DNA from: an uncultured Muribaculaceae bacterium
GTDB lineage: Bacteria > Bacteroidota > Bacteroidia > Bacteroidales > Muribaculaceae
Assembly: GCA_904502025.1 (NCBI GenBank)
Contig: CAJGDJ010000003.1
Coordinates: forward strand, 1-64,000
DNA length: 64,000 bases
Direction of reading: 5' to 3'
Shown in pieces: positions 42,950 through 51,544 of this stretch. Both the position numbers and the translations under genes were made by a program. Position 1 is the first letter of the stretch, and every line of letters starts with the position of its first letter. The notes beneath the pieces were generated by a model. The model was not told the DNA's origin, made no database searches, and saw only the letters and a list, made by a program, of their open reading frames with translations.

Positions 42950-45484
42950 ATGAACACAAAATTTACAGCTGAATATAAATTAGTTCTTGAGAATAGTCGC
43001 AACGAAGCGATAAGACACCAAAGCTCTGAAATAGAGCCGGTGCATCTCTTACTCGCGTTATCCGACAAATCTTCATCTCGCACGTTAAAATTAATGGAAT
43101 CCCTAACAAAGGAGGCTCCTATAGACTTGCTTCGTGAAGAACTTGACAAAAAATCATTTAACAACACAACCGACTATTCTTCCAAGAATATATTTGCAAA
43201 TGCTTATACCGAAAGAGTTATAAAACTTAGTGCATTAGAAGCACGAATGTTAGGAAGCGAAAGTGTTGATGCTGAACATTTGCTACTGGCACTTTTTCAT
43301 AACGCTGAAATTATCAATATGGATTTTATTCAAAACTTTTTAAATGCCGGCATTAATTACGAACGCCTACATGAACAACTAAAAAACATCACCGAGACAC
43401 CTTTTGCCGGAGCCGGTTTTACCGATGACGACTTCGAAGAAGATGACATTATGGCACATGATTCGCATGATTACCAATCAGCAAAAAAAGAAACGACCAA
43501 AACAATGTCGAAAAAAGGGAATGACACTCCTGTTCTCGATAAGTATGGCATTGACATGACTCGAGCCGCCGAAGAAAACAAACTTGATCCGGTAATTGGT
43601 CGAGATGTCGAAATAGAGCGTATTGCCCAAATATTAAGTCGTAGAAAGAAAAACAATCCAGTATTAATTGGCGAACCCGGTGTAGGTAAATCGGCTATCG
43701 TTGAGGGTTTAGCTCTACGTATTGTTCAACGTAAAGTTTCCCGACTTTTATTTGATAAACGCGTAATAGCTCTTGACATGGCATCAATTGTTGCAGGGAC
43801 AAAATTCAGAGGACAATTTGAAGAACGAATAAAAGCAATACTCGACGAGTTGTCAAAAAACAAAGATATAATTTTATTTATCGATGAGCTACACACTATT
43901 GTTGGTGCCGGAAATGCACAAGGCACAATGGACGCTGCCAACATGCTTAAACCAGCATTAGCTCGAGGAGAAATCCAATGTATTGGGGCTACAACATTAG
44001 ATGAATATCGAAAAAATATCGAAAAAGACGGTGCATTAGAACGCAGGTTTCAAAAAGTAATCGTAGAACCGACATCGGCTGAAGAAACGCTACAAATCCT
44101 CAACAATATTAAAGAAAAATATGAGGAGCATCATAATGTGAATTTCACCCCCGAAGCTCTTGACGCATGCGTAAAACTAACTCAACGTTATGTTAGCGAC
44201 CGTAATTTTCCCGACAAGGCCATTGATGCCCTTGATGAAGCCGGCTCAAGAGTTCATGTTACAAATATCGCAGCTCCTAAAGAGATTGAAGATTTAGAGG
44301 TTGCAATCAATGAAACATCTCAACTAAAATTAAAAGCGGCACAAGCTCAAAATTTTGAAAGTGCCGCATCATTTCGCGACAAAGAGCATCAACTAAAACT
44401 TCAATTAGATGATGCGAAACAAAGTTGGTTAGAAAAGCTTAATAAAAAGAGAGAAACAGTCGATGAAGATAAAGTTGCCGAAGTGGTTGCAATGATGACA
44501 GGTGTTCCCGTTCAACGGATTGCACAAGCCGAGGGAAAACGACTTCTTGAAATGGCTCCAATATTAAAAAATGATATTATTGGGCAAGATAATGCCATTG
44601 ACAAAATTGTTAAAGCCATTCAACGCAATCGCATAGGCTTGAAAGATCCCAATAAACCTATTGGAACATTTCTGTTTTTAGGACCAACCGGAGTTGGTAA
44701 AACTCATTTGGCTAAAAAACTCTCTGAATATTTATTTGATTCGGCAGACACTCTTATCAGAGTGGATATGAGTGAATTTATGGAAAAATTCACAGTTTCA
44801 CGTCTTGTAGGAGCACCTCCGGGATATGTGGGATATGAAGAAGGTGGACAGTTGACCGAAAAGGTGCGACGTCGCCCCTACTCTGTAGTGCTTCTTGATG
44901 AAATCGAGAAAGCCCACACCGATGTATTCAACATCTTACTACAAGTAATGGACGAAGGTAGATTAACCGATAGTTATGGTCGTAAAGTGGATTTCAAAAA
45001 CACTATAATAATAATGACCTCAAATATCGGCACTCGCCAATTAAAAGAGTTTGGCTCAGGCATTGGCTTCTCAACTAAAGCCATCGACAAAGAATATACC
45101 CACGGAGTATTACAAAAAGCACTAAATAAAGCTTTTTCTCCCGAATTTTTGAACAGAATTGACGACATTATAATGTTTGATTCTCTTGATAAAGAAGCAA
45201 TATTCAAAATCATAGATATTGAACTTGCCGGATTCATCAATCGCCTTGACTCCCTTGGATATAGCCTAACTATAACAGATGCAGCAAAAACATTCATAGC
45301 CGAAAAAGGTTATGATGTACAATATGGAGCAAGACCATTAAAACGAGCTATTCAAAAATATCTTGAAGATGAATTAGCCGAATTGATTATCAGCGAATCC
45401 ATTTCACCCGGAGACACTCTTGAGTTTGATTACAACAAGGAAATCGATAAAATATCAACTCGCATAATAAATAACAACAAATAA
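42950..45484 (+). CDS. clpC: AAA+ Clp protease ATP-binding subunit (ClpC type)
   Basis: Unfolds proteins for ClpP. The 844-residue protein has a double Clp N-domain (about 3-140), a first AAA+ domain with Walker A GEPGVGKS (about 240-247) and Walker B LFIDELHT, and a UVR-like middle region (ESAASFRDKEHQLK). The second AAA+ domain has GPTGVGKT and VVLLDEIEKA. An IGF tripeptide in FGSGIGFSTK is the ClpP-binding loop, so it is a protease partner and not a ClpB disaggregase. Its neighbour htpG is also a chaperone, 30 nt downstream. Confidence 0.93.
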   Translation: MNTKFTAEYKLVLENSRNEAIRHQSSEIEPVHLLLALSDKSSSRTLKLMESLTKEAPIDLLREELDKKSFNNTTDYSSKNIFANAYTERVIKLSALEARMLGSESVDAEHLLLALFHNAEIINMDFIQNFLNAGINYERLHEQLKNITETPFAGAGFTDDDFEEDDIMAHDSHDYQSAKKETTKTMSKKGNDTPVLDKYGIDMTRAAEENKLDPVIGRDVEIERIAQILSRRKKNNPVLIGEPGVGKSAIVEGLALRIVQRKVSRLLFDKRVIALDMASIVAGTKFRGQFEERIKAILDELSKNKDIILFIDELHTIVGAGNAQGTMDAANMLKPALARGEIQCIGATTLDEYRKNIEKDGALERRFQKVIVEPTSAEETLQILNNIKEKYEEHHNVNFTPEALDACVKLTQRYVSDRNFPDKAIDALDEAGSRVHVTNIAAPKEIEDLEVAINETSQLKLKAAQAQNFESAASFRDKEHQLKLQLDDAKQSWLEKLNKKRETVDEDKVAEVVAMMTGVPVQRIAQAEGKRLLEMAPILKNDIIGQDNAIDKIVKAIQRNRIGLKDPNKPIGTFLFLGPTGVGKTHLAKKLSEYLFDSADTLIRVDMSEFMEKFTVSRLVGAPPGYVGYEEGGQLTEKVRRRPYSVVLLDEIEKAHTDVFNILLQVMDEGRLTDSYGRKVDFKNTIIIMTSNIGTRQLKEFGSGIGFSTKAIDKEYTHGVLQKALNKAFSPEFLNRIDDIIMFDSLDKEAIFKIIDIELAGFINRLDSLGYSLTITDAAKTFIAEKGYDVQYGARPLKRAIQKYLEDELAELIISESISPGDTLEFDYNKEIDKISTRIINNNK

Positions 45485-45514
45485 CAATAAATTCATAACA
45501 TAAAATAAATAAAC

Positions 45515-47557
45515 ATGAAAAAAGGAAATATTGGGGTTACAACCGAAAACATTTTCCCCGTCATCAAAAAATTTCTTTATAGCGACCACGAAATATTTCT
45601 ACGCGAACTTGTATCAAACGCCATTGACGCAACTCAAAAATTAAAAACATTGTCATCATGTGGCGAATACAAGGGTGAATTAGGAGAGCTTAATGTTAAG
45701 ATTACAGCCGATAAAAACAAAGGCACACTAACCATTAGCGACCGAGGCATAGGTATGACTGCTGAAGATATAGATAAATATATCAATCAAATCGCATTTT
45801 CGGGTGCCGAAGAATTTCTTGAAAAATATAAAGATAATGCCAACGCAATAATCGGACACTTCGGGTTAGGTTTCTATTCTGCATTCATGGTAGCCAAGAA
45901 AGTAGAAATTCGTTCTCTATCATATATCGACGGTTCAAAAGCTGTAAAATGGGAATGTGATGGTTCTCCCGAATATTCAATGGAAGAAATTGAAAAAGAC
46001 TCTCGAGGCACTGACATCGTTCTATATATTGACGATGATAACAAAGATTTCCTTGAACAATCACGCATTGACACTTTATTAAAGAAATATTGCCGTTTCC
46101 TTCCTGTCCCTGTAATTTCAGGTAAAGAACAAGAATGGAAAGATGGCAAATATGTTGATACCGACAAAGATAAAGTAATCAACGAAACTTCTCCTGCATG
46201 GATGAAAAAACCAACAGAACTAAAAGATGAAGACTATCTGAACTTCTACCATGAGCTATATCCCGGTCAAGACGATCCACTATTTTGGATTCACTTAAAT
46301 GTTGATTACCCATTTACACTAACCGGTATAATGTTCTTCCCAAAAATCAAAAACAACTTCGATATTAACAAAAACCGCATTCAACTATATTGCAACCAAG
46401 TATTTGTTACCGACTCAGTTGAAGGTGTTGTCCCTGAGTTTTTAATGCTTCTCCAAGGGATTATCGATTCTCCCGATATTCCTCTAAATGTATCACGTTC
46501 ATATCTTCAAAGTGATGCTGCTGTTAAGAAAATATCTACCTACATCACTAAAAAAGTATCTTCACGTCTTGAAGAAATTTTCAAAGCAGACAGAGCTGAA
46601 TTTGAAAAAAAATGGGACGACATTAAAATATTCATCGAGTATGGCATGTTGAGCGATGAAAAATTCCGCGAAGCAGGCAAGAAATTTACTCTTCTCAAAG
46701 ATACTGAAGGAAAATATTTCACTCTCGAAGAATACAAACAACTCATCGAAGCGTCTCAAACCGACAAAGATGGAAATCTAATCCATCTATATACCACCGA
46801 CCCCGTTGCTCAATATACTTATATTAATGCTGCAACCGAAAAAGGGTACAATGTGTTATTGATGGATGGTCAACTCGACTGCCACTTCATCGGCTTGCTT
46901 GAACAACAAATCGAGAAATCACAATTTGTGCGTGTTGACAGCGATGTAATAGATAATCTCATTCGCAAAGAAAATAAAAAAGAGGTTCTTCTCACCACCG
47001 ACCAACGCAATATGTTGACCGGCGTTTTCAACTCTCAAATTCCAACAGTTGACAATGCTCAGTTCATTATTACGTTTGAGGCAATTAGTGCAACAGATGC
47101 TCCCATTATCATTACTCAAAACGAATATATGCGACGCATGAAAGAGATGGCAGCATTCCAACCCGGCATGAATTTCTATGGTGAAATGCCCGATAGCTAT
47201 AACCTAATTGTCAACACTGAGCATCCTCTTATCGTAAAAATCCGCGAAAATGCCGATGCTGAAGTTGCCGACAAAGTTGCACCTGTAACTAAATCGATTA
47301 ACGACAATAATGCAAAAATCACAGCTATTCGCGATGCCAATAAAGATAAATCTTTAAGCGACGAAGATAATGCAAATATCTCAACACTTGAAAAGGCTGT
47401 AAAATCCCTTCGCGAAGATGAAACAAAAATCTTATCGGAATATGCCTCAAATCAACCAATTGTTAAACAATTGATTGACCTTGCATTATTAGGCAATGGA
47501 TTATTAAAAGGCGAAGCTCTAAATTCATTTATTCGCCGTTCTGTTTCTTTGCTATAA
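45515..47557 (+). CDS. htpG: Molecular chaperone HtpG (Hsp90)
   Basis: The 680-residue ATP-dependent chaperone has the GHKL ATPase domain: LRELVSNAIDATQKL near residues 30-44, TISDRGIGM near 73-81, GHFGLGFYSAFMV near 115-127. A middle domain (RGTDIVLYID, PLNVSRSYLQSD) and a C-terminal dimerisation region follow. Compared with E. coli HtpG it is slightly longer. It lies 30 nt downstream of clpC and may be cotranscribed as a stress operon. A hairpin terminator follows at 47576-47609. Confidence 0.95.
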   Translation: MKKGNIGVTTENIFPVIKKFLYSDHEIFLRELVSNAIDATQKLKTLSSCGEYKGELGELNVKITADKNKGTLTISDRGIGMTAEDIDKYINQIAFSGAEEFLEKYKDNANAIIGHFGLGFYSAFMVAKKVEIRSLSYIDGSKAVKWECDGSPEYSMEEIEKDSRGTDIVLYIDDDNKDFLEQSRIDTLLKKYCRFLPVPVISGKEQEWKDGKYVDTDKDKVINETSPAWMKKPTELKDEDYLNFYHELYPGQDDPLFWIHLNVDYPFTLTGIMFFPKIKNNFDINKNRIQLYCNQVFVTDSVEGVVPEFLMLLQGIIDSPDIPLNVSRSYLQSDAAVKKISTYITKKVSSRLEEIFKADRAEFEKKWDDIKIFIEYGMLSDEKFREAGKKFTLLKDTEGKYFTLEEYKQLIEASQTDKDGNLIHLYTTDPVAQYTYINAATEKGYNVLLMDGQLDCHFIGLLEQQIEKSQFVRVDSDVIDNLIRKENKKEVLLTTDQRNMLTGVFNSQIPTVDNAQFIITFEAISATDAPIIITQNEYMRRMKEMAAFQPGMNFYGEMPDSYNLIVNTEHPLIVKIRENADAEVADKVAPVTKSINDNNAKITAIRDANKDKSLSDEDNANISTLEKAVKSLREDETKILSEYASNQPIVKQLIDLALLGNGLLKGEALNSFIRRSVSLL

Positions 47558-47575
47558 AACATTTAACAATAGAAT

Positions 47576-47609
47576 GAAGGCGGGAAGTTTCAATCAACTT
47601 CTCGCCTTC
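47576..47609. terminator. Hairpin terminator between htpG and the 78-residue gene
   Basis: A 14-bp stem with one wobble (GAAGGCGGGAAGTT with AACTTCTCGCCTTC) and a TCAATC loop, at the meeting point of two converging genes. No T-run. Confidence 0.7.
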
Positions 47610-47649
47610 TGGCTATATAATAAAGGTTTGTATATTGGGGTATGGTTTA

Positions 47650-47886
47650 TCAAACTGCCAAATGTTCCTGATTATATTTATATGAATCACGTTGCACGTA
47701 TGATTTTATTACGGCATACAACATTATTTGAATTGGCGATAACGAATCTTCTACGTCAACACCCATTATCATCTCTCCAATAAAAGCTGAAGCTACAGCC
47801 ACTCGTTCTTCTTCGGGAAGTGCATTAATCGTATTAATCACATGAGGAGTAATTACTATTGATTCTCTTCTTTCTGTCGCAGTCAT
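47650..47886 (-). CDS. Small protein of unknown function (78 residues)
   Basis: A compact, helical and acidic product: SIVITPHVINTINALPEEERVAV is followed by a hydrophobic stretch AFIGEMIMG and LSPIQIMLYAVIKSYVQRD. It has no signal peptide. The normal amino-acid balance, own -7 box (47924-47931) and terminator at the far side suggest a real gene. I do not recognise the family. Confidence 0.65.
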   Translation of the reverse strand: MTATERRESIVITPHVINTINALPEEERVAVASAFIGEMIMGVDVEDSLSPIQIMLYAVIKSYVQRDSYKYNQEHLAV

Positions 47887-47923
47887 AACGATAAAATTTT
47901 AGTGGTTAGTTTTATTTTCTATG

Positions 47924-47931
47924 CAAATATA
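47924..47931 (-). promoter_or_regulatory. -7 box (TATATTTG) for the 78-residue gene
   Basis: TATATTTG on the minus strand, 37 nt before the start at 47886. Confidence 0.45.
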
Positions 47932-48007
47932 AGCACACCATAGGGTAATAATATTGCACACATTTGCAAATATATATAAATTTAATTCTTTTTTCATAGT
48001 TAGAATT

Positions 48008-48037
48008 ATTGAAATTAGAGTTTTTAGATTATATTTG
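48008..48037 (+). promoter_or_regulatory. Promoter of the agmatine operon
   Basis: ATTG (48008-48011) and TATATTTG (48030-48037), 18 nt apart; start of the first small gene at 48118 is 80 nt further. Confidence 0.5.
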
Positions 48038-48117
48038 AACTATAAAACTGCTATAAATCATTGCATAACAATTAATATTAATTGAAATCTATTAATCAAA
48101 CTAAAATTCATTGTATC

Positions 48118-48351
48118 ATGACCGATATTACTCATTTATTTAACTCCTTATTAGAACAATATCGAAGCATTGACATAGCTGAAGCTGAATTCAAAAAACT
48201 GCTTTTAGATGATGATGTTTTATTTGAAGAATATCGCGAATGGTGCCATGCAGTAGGTAGCAGCGAAAAAAGTGGATTTCTCGACTATTGTGATGAATAT
48301 AAAATGTCGCAAGACTCAGTATGGGATTCACTAAAAGATTTTGATGAATAA
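48118..48351 (+). CDS. Small acidic protein upstream of the agmatine genes (77 residues)
   Basis: A 77-residue, Asp/Glu-rich helical protein: TDITHLFNSLLEQYRSIDIAE opens it, and EYREWCHAVGSSEKSGFLDY and SQDSVWDSLKDFDE are recognisable elements. No signal peptide or catalytic motif. I start at 48118 (MTDITH) rather than 36 nt upstream because the shorter form looks like a normal cytosolic N-terminus. The agmatine deiminase gene begins 18 nt after its stop; it may be part of the same transcript. Confidence 0.65.
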   Translation: MTDITHLFNSLLEQYRSIDIAEAEFKKLLLDDDVLFEEYREWCHAVGSSEKSGFLDYCDEYKMSQDSVWDSLKDFDE

Positions 48352-48369
48352 TATAACGAAACAATAAAT

Positions 48370-49389
48370 ATGTTACGATTACCTGCCGAATGGGAGTCTT
48401 TTGGGGCAATATTACTTTCATGGCCCCATAAAAATAGCGATTGGGATTACATGCTTGAAGAGGTAACACAATGCTATATCAACATCGTTGAAGCGATTAC
48501 TCAAGAGACTAACGTAATTATCGTTGCTCCCGATATTGAAATCCCTAAGATGCACTTAAACCACATTAACAAATCGCTCATCACATATTACGAGATTCCA
48601 ACAAACGACACATGGGCTCGCGATTTTGGAGTAATCACGACATGCGATAAAGAGGGTAATTTCATTCTCAATGACTTCCAATTTAATGGTTGGGGATTAA
48701 AATTCGCATCAAACAAAGACAACCTCATCACTCGAACCATGATAGAAAAAAAGGCTATCAAAGGCACATATAATAATTGTATGGGATTTGCTCTTGAGGG
48801 TGGTTCGATTGAAAGCGACGGGAATGGTTTGTTGCTCACTACGTCGGAATGTTTATTATCCCCTAATCGAAATGGAGATTTATCAAAGGAAGAGATTGAG
48901 CAAGTTCTATCATCAACGTTTGGAGTTAAAAAGATTCTTTGGCTCGACTATGGATTTTTGGAAGGAGATGATACCGATAGCCACATCGACACACTCGCTC
49001 GCATTGCCCCTAACGATACCATTGTATATGTTGGCACAAATGACGAAGCCGACGTTCACTATGAGGCTTTGCAATCGATGAAACATCAATTGATGCAATT
49101 TACCACACAAGATGGCAATCCTTTTAATCTCATTGAACTACCTCTCCCCGATGCCATTTATGATGAAGATGGTTATAGGCTTCCTGCCACTTATGCCAAT
49201 TTTCTCATAATGAATAAATCGGTAATTATGCCTATTTATAATCAGCCACAAAAAGATTTATTGGCTACTCAAATAATGCAAATCGCATTCCCTAATCACA
49301 AAATAATAACAGTTGATTGTAACGCCTTGATAAAGCAACATGGCTCACTACACTGCGTTACAATGCAACTCCCTAAAGAAATATTATAA
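48370..49389 (+). CDS. aguA: Agmatine deiminase (AguA)
   Basis: Hydrolyses agmatine to N-carbamoylputrescine. The 339-residue enzyme of the peptidyl-arginine-deiminase-like fold has the signature WARDFGV (about 82-88), LEGGSIESDGNG near 142-153, a catalytic GDDTDSHIDTLARI stretch near 199-212, and the nucleophilic Cys in GSLHCVTMQ near the C-terminus. It lies 3 nt upstream of the amidase that finishes the pathway. Together they form putrescine from agmatine. Confidence 0.92.
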   Translation: MLRLPAEWESFGAILLSWPHKNSDWDYMLEEVTQCYINIVEAITQETNVIIVAPDIEIPKMHLNHINKSLITYYEIPTNDTWARDFGVITTCDKEGNFILNDFQFNGWGLKFASNKDNLITRTMIEKKAIKGTYNNCMGFALEGGSIESDGNGLLLTTSECLLSPNRNGDLSKEEIEQVLSSTFGVKKILWLDYGFLEGDDTDSHIDTLARIAPNDTIVYVGTNDEADVHYEALQSMKHQLMQFTTQDGNPFNLIELPLPDAIYDEDGYRLPATYANFLIMNKSVIMPIYNQPQKDLLATQIMQIAFPNHKIITVDCNALIKQHGSLHCVTMQLPKEIL

Positions 49390-49392
49390 ACT

Positions 49393-50283
49393 ATGTCAAA
49401 TAAGTTATTACGCACCGGCATTATTCAACAACACAACACTGCCGACATTGCCGACAATCGCAATCGTTTAGCTCAAAAAATGCGTGAGTTAGCCTCTCAA
49501 GGAGCCAAACTAATTATAAACCAAGAGCTACATGATTCATTATACTTTTGCCAAGTAGAATCAACCGACAATTGCAACCTTGCCGTTGCAATCCCATCGG
49601 AAACAACCAATTTTTATTCATCACTCGCTAAAGAGCTTGGCGTTGTAATCGTAACATCACTTTTTGAACGCCGTGCCCCCGGACTATACCACAACACAGC
49701 CGTTGTTTTTGAAAAAGACGGCTCTATCGCCGGCAAATATCGCAAAATGCACATACCCGACGACCCTGCATATTATGAAAAATTCTATTTCACTCCGGGC
49801 GATTTAGGATTTGAGCCAATCGAAACCTCGGTAGGTAGGCTTGGGGTATTGGTGTGTTGGGACCAATGGTATCCCGAAGCGGCACGACTAATGGCTTTGC
49901 GTGGAGCTGAAGTTTTAATATACCCCACTGCTATTGGTTGGGAAAGTAGCGACACCCCTGAAGAACAAGCACGTCAACGTGAAGCATGGATTACAATTCA
50001 ACGTGCCCATGCCGTTGCAAATGGGCTTCCTGTTATATCAGTAAACCGTGTGGGACATGAACCAGACCCATCGGGCAACACCAATGGCATTCAATTTTGG
50101 GGAAGCAGTTTTGTTGCCGGACCACAAGGCGAATTTTTATACAACGCCCCTACTGATACTGAAACAACCGCTATTATCGATGTCGACATGGAACGTTCTG
50201 AAAATGTGCGTCGATGGTGGCCATTCCTACGCGACCGTCGCATTGACGCATACGACAAACTAACCTCTCGATTTATTGATTAA
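49393..50283 (+). CDS. aguB: N-carbamoylputrescine amidase (AguB)
   Basis: A nitrilase-fold enzyme releasing putrescine, CO2 and ammonia. The 296-residue protein shows the Glu-Lys-Cys triad: E45 (INQELHDS), K118 (GKYRKMHIP) and C155 (VLVCWDQWYPE). The QELHDSLYFCQ and WDQWYPEAARL wording is specific to the carbamoylputrescine branch. The stop overlaps by 4 nt the stop of the convergent T9SS cargo gene. It works directly after AguA. Confidence 0.93.
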   Translation: MSNKLLRTGIIQQHNTADIADNRNRLAQKMRELASQGAKLIINQELHDSLYFCQVESTDNCNLAVAIPSETTNFYSSLAKELGVVIVTSLFERRAPGLYHNTAVVFEKDGSIAGKYRKMHIPDDPAYYEKFYFTPGDLGFEPIETSVGRLGVLVCWDQWYPEAARLMALRGAEVLIYPTAIGWESSDTPEEQARQREAWITIQRAHAVANGLPVISVNRVGHEPDPSGNTNGIQFWGSSFVAGPQGEFLYNAPTDTETTAIIDVDMERSENVRRWWPFLRDRRIDAYDKLTSRFID

Positions 50284-51002
50284 GGAACTATTACCTTATA
50301 GGCTTTACCTCCTATATTTAGCAAATAAAATCCTGATGAAATATTAATGCGATTTACCCCTGTGTGAATCGCATTTGTTTTTATGAGAGTTCCACTCAAC
50401 GAATAAACCTCAACACTTGAATCTTTCTCACTATCAATAATTATCCCTTGATGGTTAGTTGTAATATTAAACGACTCCCATGCAATAGATTCCACACCGG
50501 TGCCATTTTTTGAATATAATTCCAATTCATCTATATCTATTGCCTCTATTTCATTATATGCTTTTGACAATGACAATCTTATTTTTACCTGTTTAACATT
50601 ATCTAATATACCAATTGTAGCATAATCTCCCACTGTCATTGTTGAAGCATTAACTTCAGGCTTTTCATTTTCAAATGAATATACCACATTATCACTATTG
50701 TCAACCAATTCTATTTTTATCGAATGCGTTGATTTTGTTGATACATAATAACGCACCGACATTTCAAGATCACAACCGGCTACATTAATCAACTCTGATT
50801 CTATATAGGTGGCTTTTGGCAATTGTGTCAACGTATATTGATTGTTTTTAAGCCCATTTTGCGTCATGGTTTCGCCCGATGGCATATATATCCATTGGTG
50901 AGTTACCGAACTTGATTTGCGAAGAATCGATATGCGTGTATTTGCGGCATTTAATTGCGACAAACACATCAAAGACATTAAAATAAATAATACACGTTTC
51001 AT
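50280..51002 (-). CDS. Small secreted protein with T9SS type A sorting domain
   Basis: The 240-residue product has a signal peptide (ending LNAAN near residue 21) and a jelly-roll-like middle (about 25-165, with CDLEMSVRYYV and a closing DIDELELYSKNG) that may bind carbohydrate. The C-terminal ~70 residues match the T9SS type A tail (VEVYSLSGTLIKT ... SSGFYLLNIGG). It is transcribed toward aguB and overlaps its end by 4 nt. Its start overlaps the stop of the upstream 85-residue gene (ATGA at 50999-51002). Ligand unknown. Confidence 0.78.
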   Translation of the reverse strand: MKRVLFILMSLMCLSQLNAANTRISILRKSSSVTHQWIYMPSGETMTQNGLKNNQYTLTQLPKATYIESELINVAGCDLEMSVRYYVSTKSTHSIKIELVDNSDNVVYSFENEKPEVNASTMTVGDYATIGILDNVKQVKIRLSLSKAYNEIEAIDIDELELYSKNGTGVESIAWESFNITTNHQGIIIDSEKDSSVEVYSLSGTLIKTNAIHTGVNRINISSGFYLLNIGGKAYKVIVP

Positions 51003-51256
51003 TTTTTATTTGTTTTAATATTATTCCACCATTTTTTTATTCGTTTCACTCCCTCCACTCCTAACACAGCAATACCTGCGTATTGAAATGTTTTAGCCAA
51101 ACCAAAAAACACAAACCAAAATATCCCTTTAGCAGTTGCACTAATTGGCAATAACATTTGAGCAAACGAAATAATATAGCATATTACACAGATTATAATT
51201 AAAATTACACCTGTGCGAAAAGACAATTTTGAAAGCCACAACTTTATCTTATTCAT
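50999..51256 (-). CDS. Small two-to-three-helix membrane protein (transporter-suffix-like)
   Basis: An 85-residue product with hydrophobic segments at about 16-36, 43-55 and 59-68, then a basic tail (GVKRIKKWWNNIKTNKK). The order P-x-S-x-x-x-K-G ... FGLAK ... VLGVEGVKRIKK is like the domain that sometimes follows a transporter. Here it stands alone, translationally coupled to a T9SS cargo gene. Function unknown. Confidence 0.65.
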   Translation of the reverse strand: MNKIKLWLSKLSFRTGVILIIICVICYIISFAQMLLPISATAKGIFWFVFFGLAKTFQYAGIAVLGVEGVKRIKKWWNNIKTNKK

Positions 51257-51328
51257 TTGCTATTTTATGCTGAGAAAATTTAGATTAGTCTCTTTGCGAA
51301 ATTACAACATTTTTTTCAACAACCGAAA

Positions 51329-51336
51329 CAAATCTA
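51329..51336 (-). promoter_or_regulatory. Possible -7 box (TAGATTTG) for the small membrane protein operon
   Basis: TAGATTTG on the minus strand, 72 nt before the start at 51256. The rest of the 288-nt gap shows nothing more than the outward promoters. Confidence 0.4.
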
Positions 51337-51494
51337 ATAAAACATAATAAAATACTTTTTATCTCATTTCTCACTCCGTCATAAATATGATACATTAGTA
51401 TAACGACTACGTGTGAGTGATTAATGGGAATTAAGATACATTCTTCGAAATAAATGGCAAATAATATCGTTTAACTAATATTGAAGTTTTATCA

Positions 51495-51526
51495 CTTGCT
51501 TATCGTTTGTGATTTTATTAAATTTG
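51495..51526 (+). promoter_or_regulatory. Promoter of the T9SS type B/transglycosylase/uvrA operon
   Basis: CTTG (51495-51498) and TAAATTTG (51519-51526), spaced by 20 nt; start codon 18 nt later. Confidence 0.55.
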
Positions 51527-51544
51527 CGAATAAATTAATTTCAC

